NCBI GenBank assembly: GCA_947629225.1
Contig: CANRCY010000068.1
Span: 1-7,514, forward strand
DNA from: an uncultured Clostridia bacterium
GTDB lineage: Bacteria > Bacillota > Clostridia > Christensenellales > Borkfalkiaceae
Length of the DNA: 7,514 bases
Direction: 5' to 3'
This document shows, piece by piece, positions 1 to 5,217 of this stretch; position 1 is the first letter of the stretch; every line of letters starts with the position of its first letter. The notes under the pieces are model-generated. The model made no database searches, was not told the DNA's origin, and was given only the letters and a program-made list of their open reading frames with translations. The translations under genes were made by a program, and so were the position numbers.

Positions 1-61
1 GGACATTCAAGTCACCGCATAAAACAAAGGTTGACAATACAAAGAAAAGGATTGTGGGTCG

Positions 62-149
62 CGCAGAGAAGAGGATTCGAACCTCCGGTAAGTTTTTGAC
101 CTACACACGATTTCCAATCGTGCTCCTTAAGCCTCTCGGACATCTCTGC
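62..149 (-). tRNA. tRNA-Ser (anticodon GGA)
   Basis: The reverse complement folds as a class II tRNA. The 7-bp acceptor stem pairs GCAGAGA (149-143) with TCTCTGC (69-63), and the discriminator base is G at 62, as is usual for serine tRNAs. The anticodon stem CACGA/TCGTG encloses the loop TTGGAAA, which puts the GGA anticodon at 115-113; it would read UCC and UCU. A long variable arm (GTAGGT paired with ACTTAC around CAAAA) is typical of tRNA-Ser. The T arm is GGAGG-TTCGAAT-CCTCT. The 3' CCA is not encoded (the next bases read CGA), so it must be added by the CCA-adding enzyme. A promoter lies just upstream on the same strand. Confidence 0.96.
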
Positions 150-163
150 AAGAAACAACCGTT

Positions 164-192
164 ATTTTACACGAAACATAAAAAAATTGCAA
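164..192 (-). promoter_or_regulatory. Promoter of the tRNA-Ser gene
   Basis: On the minus strand a -35-like TTGCAA (192-187) and a -10-like TAAAAT (169-164) are separated by exactly 17 bp, with an AT-rich spacer. Transcription would start near 157, a few bases before the tRNA 5' end at 149. This is a sigma-A/sigma-70 style promoter judged by eye; the start site is inferred. Confidence 0.65.
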
Positions 193-289
193 CTGTTTTC
201 CATGGGTTTTTCGGATATTTTTTGCCGGCGGCTTTTTCCTTTTCTTGAACGCCTTGCCGCTCCCTTTCGGACAAATTGCGAAAAAATCC

Positions 290-318
290 TTTACACGGAA
301 GATTTTTTGGTATATAAT
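290..318 (+). promoter_or_regulatory. Promoter of the membrane-protein/phosphohexomutase unit
   Basis: TTTACA (290-295) and a perfect TATAAT (313-318) are separated by 17 bp, which is close to the ideal sigma-A spacing. The predicted start near 325 leaves a leader of about 45 nt before the ATG at 369. The promoter diverges from the tRNA promoter. Between the two (193-289) I see only AT-rich sequence with no clear operator or terminator. Confidence 0.75.
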
Positions 319-353
319 ATACGGTAGGATAATGTTTCGGTAGAACGGACGGG

Positions 354-360
354 AAAGAGG
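354..360 (+). promoter_or_regulatory. Ribosome binding site for the first membrane protein
   Basis: AAAGAGG lies 8 nt before the ATG at 369. It supports that ATG as the start and matches the expected anti-Shine-Dalgarno pairing only moderately well. Confidence 0.55.
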
Positions 361-368
361 CGCGCAAA

Positions 369-1190
369 ATGCGGGTGGTTTTCGATCATTGGAAATATAT
401 CTTCAAAAATCTTTGGTTTGTATTGCCCTTTGCGATCATGCCTTCGATTTTTCTTGCGCTCTCCGTCGACTTCGAGGGGGTGTATTTCCTCGCGCGCAAA
501 TTTTTCAGGGCGGATTTCGACCTCGAATACGTCGAGATTCTCCGCGCGTGGAGCTTTTTCCGCTTCGATTCGGTGCTGGGAGCCGTTTACAGCGTCCTTG
601 CCATCGTCTGTATCGTCATTTTCAGTTCTCTTCTGCTCGCATTTGTGGAAAAACACATGCGCATCGGGAAGAGAACGCTGAGCGGCGTCTTTTCCCAATT
701 CGGCGCGCATATCTGGTCGTTCATCGGGATCACGCTTCTCTTCACCGCCGTATACGAGCTTTGGGCGGTCGTGCTCTCCGCGGTGCTCTTTGCCGTCGCG
801 GCGATCGGTTCGCGCGGCTTTGCCTGTTTCCTGTTTGTATTCGTCTCCCTCGTCTTTATGGGGGTATTGCTCTTTTTGATCTCCATCTGCTACCTGTGGT
901 TGCCCTGCATGCAGATCACGGGATTCCGCGCGTACGGCGCTTTCCTGTATTCCTACCGTCTCTCGCTGAGAGCGCGTTGGAGACTGATTTTGTCGATGCT
1001 CATCACTTATGCGCCCTGTTTCCTCCTGACCGTCGGGTTTTCGTTCACGCCCGTCGCCCTTGCGAGGATCGTCGCATTCGTGATGTTCGTATTCGCCTAT
1101 CTGAGTTTTTGCGTAAGGATGGAATCTCTCTATTTCGAGATGGATAAGCTCGACAGAGAGGATCTTCTGCGTAGCTATCGGGAGCTTTGA
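369..1190 (+). CDS. Multi-pass membrane protein of unknown function (273 aa)
   Basis: I do not recognise a named family. The protein is strongly hydrophobic, with likely membrane segments near residues 14-33, 70-93, 113-130, 131-147, 151-178, 206-225 and 228-249, giving about six or seven passes. It has no cleavable signal peptide. The N-terminus (MRVVFDHWKYIFKN) is basic and amphipathic and probably cytosolic. The C-terminal tail, about 25 residues from 249, is charged and hydrophilic. A W177-L-P179 element is followed 16 residues after the proline by S195-Y-R197. The next gene has the same arrangement, so the two proteins are probably distant paralogues. The stop codon is one base from the next ATG, so the two are very likely co-transcribed and translationally coupled. 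A transport, scaffold or regulatory role at the membrane is possible, but nothing here identifies it. Confidence 0.85.
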   Translation: MRVVFDHWKYIFKNLWFVLPFAIMPSIFLALSVDFEGVYFLARKFFRADFDLEYVEILRAWSFFRFDSVLGAVYSVLAIVCIVIFSSLLLAFVEKHMRIGKRTLSGVFSQFGAHIWSFIGITLLFTAVYELWAVVLSAVLFAVAAIGSRGFACFLFVFVSLVFMGVLLFLISICYLWLPCMQITGFRAYGAFLYSYRLSLRARWRLILSMLITYAPCFLLTVGFSFTPVALARIVAFVMFVFAYLSFCVRMESLYFEMDKLDREDLLRSYREL

Positions 1191-1191
1191 T

Positions 1192-2148
1192 ATGAGATTT
1201 CGCAACGCAATCCGCCTCTTTATCAATAATTTCGGAAACACGTATAAACTACTGCTTTTCCGTATCGTGACCGACGCGATCTTTCTCAGCCTTTCCTATG
1301 TGATCGTCACGCTCGGTCTGCACACGATTTTCGGCAGTGCGGAAGCGCACGAAGTCGTTTCCCTCATCGGGGAATTCTTCAAATCCTTTTCCGCGGCAGA
1401 CATCGAGTTTCTCTCCTCGTTCAGCGAGAGATTGACGCAGGCGATCGCAAACCTGCTCTACCTCGCGGGGACGAACATCGGCTCTATCGTCGGCTCGGTG
1501 ATCGGCGTGGCGGCGCTCTATCTTCTCGCGCGGTTCGTCGACGGGACGGCGTTGCTCGCCATCGGGACGGGACTCAACGACAAAATGGCGACGTACGGCA
1601 ATACGCGGTTCGTCTCGGCATATTTCAGAAACCTTGCCAAGGCGACGCTCTACCACGTCGTCTATGTGCCCGTCTCCTTCGTGTACGACCTCTTCGCGCT
1701 CGTGGCGTGCTGGTTTTTCTTCTTCTTTACGCCCTCTCTTCTGCCCTCGTGGGGGATTTTGCCCGTCCTGATCGGGTTGGCGCTCTCCATGGCGGCGTTC
1801 ATCGGGCTCGAAGCCTTGAAAATGACCTTCATTTCGGCATGGATCCCCGGGATCGTGACGGACGGGAAGGGGGTCTTTGCCGCCTGCCGCGACAGTTTCA
1901 GGAGCACAAAGGGGTTCGGCGCGCGGTTCTCGAACTTCTTTATCTCCATTTATCTCATCGTGATCGTAAACGTTCTCTGCGCGGGGTGCACCTTCGGGAG
2001 CTCCTTGCTCATCACAATCCCCGCGAGCTACGTCTTCTTGCTTGCGCTCCAATTCGTCAATTATTATGAAGACACGGGGAAGAAATTCTTCCTTTCCTAT
2101 CGGAAGATCTCGGGCGCGGACGGAAAACCGGAGGGAATGGGGGACTGA
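1192..2148 (+). CDS. Multi-pass membrane protein of unknown function (318 aa), probable paralogue of the preceding protein
   Basis: The start ATG follows the previous stop by one base. A GGGAG ribosome binding site at 1180-1184 lies inside the end of the upstream gene, so translation is probably coupled. Likely membrane segments lie near residues 22-45, 95-115, 150-180, 186-208, 248-266 and 268-288. A polar stretch at about 48-85, rich in Glu and Ser, may form a loop or short helical domain. W217-I-P219, G225, A231 and S235-F-R237 align without gaps to W177-L-P179, G185, A191 and S195-Y-R197 of the upstream protein. Both proteins also carry an aromatic-aromatic-Glu element near the C-terminus (YYE at 291-293 here, YFE at 255-257 there). 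I recognise no known domain, and the function is unknown. The pair may form a heteromeric membrane complex, by analogy with other adjacent paralogous membrane proteins. Confidence 0.85.
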   Translation: MRFRNAIRLFINNFGNTYKLLLFRIVTDAIFLSLSYVIVTLGLHTIFGSAEAHEVVSLIGEFFKSFSAADIEFLSSFSERLTQAIANLLYLAGTNIGSIVGSVIGVAALYLLARFVDGTALLAIGTGLNDKMATYGNTRFVSAYFRNLAKATLYHVVYVPVSFVYDLFALVACWFFFFFTPSLLPSWGILPVLIGLALSMAAFIGLEALKMTFISAWIPGIVTDGKGVFAACRDSFRSTKGFGARFSNFFISIYLIVIVNVLCAGCTFGSSLLITIPASYVFLLALQFVNYYEDTGKKFFLSYRKISGADGKPEGMGD

Positions 2149-2175
2149 AAAGGGTAAAAATCTCTCAAATGGGGG

Positions 2176-2181
2176 AAGGAG
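2176..2181 (+). promoter_or_regulatory. Ribosome binding site that fixes the mutase start at 2187
   Basis: AAGGAG sits 5 nt before the ATG at 2187. An in-frame ATG at 2169 would add six residues, but its coding sequence would itself contain this Shine-Dalgarno site and it has no good site of its own. The residues after 2187 (MTYRQNYQTWL) also resemble the usual start of this enzyme family. Confidence 0.8.
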
Positions 2182-2186
2182 AAAAA

Positions 2187-3902
2187 ATGACATATCGGCA
2201 AAATTACCAAACATGGTTGAACGATCCTCGGCTTCCCGAGGCATGCAAAAAGGAGCTCGCCGCCATCGCTTCCGACGAGAAGGAAATGGAGTACCGCTTC
2301 GGCGGGGAACTCGAATTCGGTACGGCGGGCATGCGCGGCATCATCGGCTGCGGCATGAACATGATGAATGTGTTCACCGTCATGCGGGCGACGCAGGGTC
2401 TCTCCGAATACATCAAAACATTGGGGCGGGAAGCCATGCAAAGGGGGGTCGTCATCTCCTACGACACGCGGAGAAACAGCCGCCTGTTTGCCGAGAGGTC
2501 GGCGGCGGTACTCGCGAAAAACGGCATTAAAGCCTATCTTTTCGACGACGTTCACCCCGTTCCCATGCTCTCCTATGCCGTGCGCTATCTCCATGCGATC
2601 GCGGGGATCATGATCACCGCCTCCCACAATCCCAAGGAATACAACGGGTACAAAGTCTACGGCGAAGACGGCGCGCAGATGTCTCCCGAGGCGACCGCGG
2701 TCGTCGTAAAATACATCGGCGAGATCGGCGACTATCTCTCCGTCACGGGGGAGGAAAATAGCCCGCTCATCGAAAAAGTGCCCGCAGAGGTAGACGCGAC
2801 CTATCTCGAAGCGCTCTCCAAGCTCACCCTTTCCGAAGAAGCGGTCAAAAAGTGCGGCAAAGACTTAAAGCTCGTCTACACGCCCGTGCACGGTTCGGGC
2901 TATCTCCCCGTCACTGCCATTTTGAAAAAGCTTGGCATCAACGTGACGGTCGTCGAAGAGCAGACGACGAAAGACACCGAATTCTCGACGGTCAAAGTGC
3001 CCAACCCCGAGTTCAAAGAAACGCTCTCGATGGGCATTGCGCTCGCAAACAAAATCCATGCGGACGTCGTATTCGGCACCGACCCCGACTCCGACCGCCT
3101 CGGCGTCGCCGTCAAGGACGAAAAAGGGGAGTTCCTTGCGCTTTCGGGCAACCAGGTCGGCATTTTGCTCCTCGACTATATTCTTACGCGGCTCAAAGAG
3201 GAGAACGCTTTGCCCGACAATGCGGCGGTCGTCAAGTCGTTTGTCTCCACGGGGATGGCAAAGGCGATCTGCGAAGAATTCGGCGTGGCGCTCTTCGAAA
3301 CGCCCGTCGGTTTCAAGTTCATCGGCGAAAAGATCAAACAGTGGGAGCAGGACGGCTCGCATACCTATGTGTTCGGCTTCGAGGAGAGCTGCGGGTATCT
3401 CCGCGGCACCCATGCGCGGGATAAAGACGCCGTGGTCGCAAGCATGCTCTGCGCCGAAATGGTCTGCTACTATACCTATATCGGGAAGACGGTCTACCAA
3501 AGACTGCAAGAAATCTACGCAAAGTACGGGTATGTGCTCGACCGCAACATCTCCATCCAATATTCGGGGCTCAACGCCATGAAGGAGATGAACGCCGTCG
3601 TGGACGCGCTCAAAACGGTGAACGTCGAAAAATTCGGCTCCTTTGCGGTCGAAGCGGTGCGCGACTATTCCAAGGACGTGCGCCGCGCCAAGGACGGCAC
3701 GGTCTCCGCGCTGAACATTCCCAAATGCAACTGCGTCTACTATGAACTTGCGGGCGGCAGTTTCGTGTGCGTAAGACCTTCTGGCACCGAACCCAAGCTG
3801 AAGATCTACTTCTCGATCCGCGCGCGGGACGAGGGGGCGGCGGAAGCCGAACTCGCCCTCGTAAGGGCGGATGTGGAAAAATTGCTCGCCTCTGTCAAGT
3901 AA
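2187..3902 (+). CDS. pgcA: Alpha-phosphoglucomutase / phosphomannomutase, PgcA type (571 aa)
   Basis: This cytosolic enzyme of the alpha-D-phosphohexomutase superfamily interconverts hexose-6-phosphate and hexose-1-phosphate through a phosphoserine intermediate. It feeds UDP-glucose and related nucleotide sugars used for envelope polymers and glycolipids. All four active-site signatures are present: the phosphoserine loop T144-A-S146-H-N-P149; the metal-binding loop D299-P-D301-S-D303-R304; the sugar-binding loop F398-E-E-S401; and the phosphate-binding loop R530-P-S-G-T-E-P536. An N-terminal FGTAGMRG element is typical of the long PGM2/PgcA branch, whose members are near 580 residues, so this copy is full length. 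The gene lies 38 bp after the upstream membrane-protein gene with no terminator between. Its last codons form the first arm of the downstream repeat array. The glucose versus mannose preference cannot be read from the sequence. Confidence 0.95.
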   Translation: MTYRQNYQTWLNDPRLPEACKKELAAIASDEKEMEYRFGGELEFGTAGMRGIIGCGMNMMNVFTVMRATQGLSEYIKTLGREAMQRGVVISYDTRRNSRLFAERSAAVLAKNGIKAYLFDDVHPVPMLSYAVRYLHAIAGIMITASHNPKEYNGYKVYGEDGAQMSPEATAVVVKYIGEIGDYLSVTGEENSPLIEKVPAEVDATYLEALSKLTLSEEAVKKCGKDLKLVYTPVHGSGYLPVTAILKKLGINVTVVEEQTTKDTEFSTVKVPNPEFKETLSMGIALANKIHADVVFGTDPDSDRLGVAVKDEKGEFLALSGNQVGILLLDYILTRLKEENALPDNAAVVKSFVSTGMAKAICEEFGVALFETPVGFKFIGEKIKQWEQDGSHTYVFGFEESCGYLRGTHARDKDAVVASMLCAEMVCYYTYIGKTVYQRLQEIYAKYGYVLDRNISIQYSGLNAMKEMNAVVDALKTVNVEKFGSFAVEAVRDYSKDVRRAKDGTVSALNIPKCNCVYYELAGGSFVCVRPSGTEPKLKIYFSIRARDEGAAEAELALVRADVEKLLASVK

Positions 3903-3925
3903 ATTTGCTTGACACACAGGAGCCT

Positions 3926-3947
3926 GTCAAGGAAAATACCTTGACAG
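3926..3947 (+). repeat. Palindromic 22-bp repeat, copy 1
   Basis: This 22-bp sequence is identical to 3961-3982. It holds the arms GTCAAGG and CCTTGAC around AAAATA and ends in AG. In this copy the stem extends to 9 bp because C3924 and T3925 pair with the A3946-G3947 end. Confidence 0.9.
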
Positions 3948-3960
3948 AGAGCGCATAGCC

Positions 3961-3982
3961 GTCAAGGAAAATACCTTGACAG
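3961..3982 (+). repeat. Palindromic 22-bp repeat, copy 2
   Basis: This is an exact copy of 3926-3947 with a 35-bp period. The inner stem is only 7 bp because C3960 faces A3981. Its last two bases form the start of the AGGG ribosome binding site of the next gene. Confidence 0.9.
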
Positions 3983-3984
3983 GG
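3981..3984 (+). promoter_or_regulatory. Weak ribosome binding site of the dehydrogenase gene
   Basis: AGGG lies 7 nt before the ATG at 3992. It is a weak Shine-Dalgarno match. It abuts the last hairpin arm and would be partly covered if 3923-3932 pairs with 3974-3983. Confidence 0.5.
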
Positions 3985-3991
3985 TAACATT

Positions 3992-5116
3992 ATGGACATC
4001 GGATCGTTATCGCAAAAATTCGGCGTAAATGCGGAAGTGGGGAAAGAGGGAAACTTTCCCCGCTTTTTGCAGTCGGTAAAGGGGAAGCGGGTGCTCGTCG
4101 TCACAGACGAAAACACCCTGCCCATTTCCCGCGAGATCGTAACTTCCTTAACAAAAAACGGCTCTGCCGTGTTGCCGCTCTCCTTTGACGAGCGCGAGCC
4201 CGTCGCGGACGAGAGGACGGTCGAAGCGGCTCGGTCGGCGGGAGAGGGCGCGGACTATCTCCTTGCCGTCGGCGCGGGCACGCTCAACGACGTCTGCAAG
4301 CGCGCGGGATTTCTTTTGGGCAAGCCGAGCGGCGTGTTCGCCACCGCGCCTTCGATGGACGGATTTACTTCGGGCGTGACCCCGCTCATCGAAAACGGGT
4401 TCAAGATCACCCGCGGCGCGCAGGTCGCAAAGGACATTCTCATCGACTACTCTGTCCTGAAAGCCGCGCCCCGCATGATGATCGGCGCGGGCGTGGGGGA
4501 CATCCTGGCAAAGTACTGCTGCCTGACCGATTGGCGCATTTCCTCCTATCTCACGGGGGAAGCGTACAACAGGGAGGCGGCGGAGCTCATGTACGAAGCC
4601 GTAAAGGCATGCGACGGGAGCGTGCCCGCTTTGGTGCGCGGCGAAGAGCGCGGCGTGGAACTTCTCATGGAAGCCCTGCTCATATCGGGCTACGCCATGG
4701 TGATCGCGGGCAATTCCCGCCCCGCTTCGGGCGCGGAACATCACATGAGCCACTTCCTCGAAATGGACTTTCTCCGCCGCGGCGAGCGCATCCCGCTCCA
4801 CGGGGTAAAGGTGGGGCTCGGCACGGCGGTCTCGCTGTGGCTGTATCATCATTTGAAGGAGTTCCCCCCCTTCGAGGGGTGCGAAAAGGTGTATGCCGAG
4901 GCGGAAAAACTGCCCGAGCCGCAGTACATTTTGAACATTTTGGGAAGTTTGGGCTGTCCCGTCCGCTTTTCCCGGCTCGGCGTCCCGCGCGAAACGGTGC
5001 GGAAAATGCTCTTCGAGGCATACAAAATCCGCGACCGCTTTACCATTCTCACCCTCTACTGTACGAAGGGATATATGCGGGACGCGGCAGAGGCGATCCT
5101 CGACGAATTTGATTAA
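3992..5116 (+). CDS. araM: sn-glycerol-1-phosphate dehydrogenase, AraM/EgsA family (374 aa)
   Basis: This cytosolic NAD(P)H- and metal-dependent enzyme reduces dihydroxyacetone phosphate to sn-glycerol-1-phosphate. That enantiomer builds archaeal lipids, and in Bacillus it builds prenylated glycerol phosphates. The Rossmann-like nucleotide-binding region (about 30-125) contains G94-A-G-T-L-N-D100 and T118-A-P-S-M-D123-G, both characteristic of this family rather than of GldA-type glycerol dehydrogenases. Likely metal ligands are D170 (in GAGVGD), one of H250/H251 (in the conserved NSRPASGAEHHMSHF stretch) and H270 (in LHG). The C-terminal helical domain ends with an IRDRFTIL element, also common in the family. 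The Bacillus enzyme is slightly longer, so this copy looks complete. No PcrB-like prenyltransferase is in the window, so the fate of the product is unknown. The gene follows the repeat array and ends before a strong terminator. Confidence 0.92.
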   Translation: MDIGSLSQKFGVNAEVGKEGNFPRFLQSVKGKRVLVVTDENTLPISREIVTSLTKNGSAVLPLSFDEREPVADERTVEAARSAGEGADYLLAVGAGTLNDVCKRAGFLLGKPSGVFATAPSMDGFTSGVTPLIENGFKITRGAQVAKDILIDYSVLKAAPRMMIGAGVGDILAKYCCLTDWRISSYLTGEAYNREAAELMYEAVKACDGSVPALVRGEERGVELLMEALLISGYAMVIAGNSRPASGAEHHMSHFLEMDFLRRGERIPLHGVKVGLGTAVSLWLYHHLKEFPPFEGCEKVYAEAEKLPEPQYILNILGSLGCPVRFSRLGVPRETVRKMLFEAYKIRDRFTILTLYCTKGYMRDAAEAILDEFD

Positions 5117-5141
5117 ATTTTTGTGAAATTTTCGGATCTCT

Positions 5142-5188
5142 CCCTTGCGGGATTTGACAAGACCGTCCCGCAAGGGTAATATTTTTTT
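5142..5188 (+). terminator. Intrinsic terminator after the dehydrogenase gene
   Basis: A perfect 11-bp inverted repeat, CCCTTGCGGGA (5142-5152) and TCCCGCAAGGG (5166-5176), encloses a 13-nt loop. It is followed by TAATA and then seven Ts at 5182-5188. It lies 25 bp after the dehydrogenase stop. The T-tract begins five bases after the stem, slightly farther than ideal, but the stem is strong and GC-rich. Confidence 0.85.
5154..5182 (+). promoter_or_regulatory. Candidate promoter of the ABC transporter gene, embedded in the terminator
   Basis: A perfect -35 TTGACA (5154-5159) lies in the terminator loop. Exactly 17 bp later, just past the 3' stem arm, is TAATAT (5177-5182), which matches the -10 consensus at 4 of 6 positions. 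Transcription would begin near A5189, leaving a leader of about 29 nt before the ATG at 5218. No better promoter is visible in the 101-bp gap. Confidence 0.55.
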
Positions 5189-5217
5189 ATCGGAAGCAAC
5201 AGACGGGGGGAAAACGG

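Larger units (their letters stand above)
3893..3983 (+). repeat. Array of six alternating inverted-repeat arms (TGTCAAG / CTTGACA)
   Basis: Arms in order: A1 TGTCAAG 3893-3899, B1 CTTGACA 3908-3914, A2 CTGTCAAGG 3924-3932, B2 CCTTGACAG 3939-3947, A3 GTCAAGG 3961-3967, B3 CCTTGACAG 3974-3982. Each arm is the reverse complement of its neighbours, so several hairpins are possible: A1/B1 (7 bp, 8-nt loop), B1/A2 (7 bp), A2/B2 (9 bp, AAAATA loop) and A3/B3 (7 bp, AAAATA loop). No T-tract follows any stem, so this is not a standard intrinsic terminator. A1 lies in the last codons of the mutase gene, and B3 ends next to the ribosome binding site of the dehydrogenase gene. Possible roles are an RNA switch, an mRNA-stabilising or processing element, or tandem operators. 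I cannot assign it to a known family. Confidence 0.85.

Noticed and set aside
1..61. Possible weak hairpin downstream of the tRNA (ATTGT/ACAAT around 35-55) and a TTGACA at 31-36
   Set aside because: The stem is only about 5 bp with no clear T-tract on the tRNA strand, and the TTGACA has no matching -10.
54..248. Small plus-strand open frame overlapping the tRNA
   Set aside because: It runs through the tRNA-Ser gene on the opposite strand and has no convincing ribosome binding site.
2169..2186. Upstream in-frame ATG for the mutase
   Set aside because: It would place the strong AAGGAG site within the coding sequence, whereas the ATG at 2187 has that site at proper spacing.
291..2244. Two minus-strand open frames (291-1241 and 1249-2244) opposite the membrane-protein genes
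   Set aside because: They are Arg/Glu/Asp-rich mirror images of hydrophobic plus-strand proteins that have promoter, ribosome binding sites and coupling. They show no recognisable domain.
3893..3983. CRISPR array or mobile miniature element as an explanation of the repeats
   Set aside because: There are only two full repeats with a 13-bp spacer, no cas gene, no transposase and no evident target-site duplication.
2865..5173. Minus-strand open frames (2865-3917 and 4148-5173) opposite the mutase and dehydrogenase genes
   Set aside because: The plus-strand genes carry full catalytic motifs; the antisense translations do not resemble real proteins and are codon-bias artefacts.
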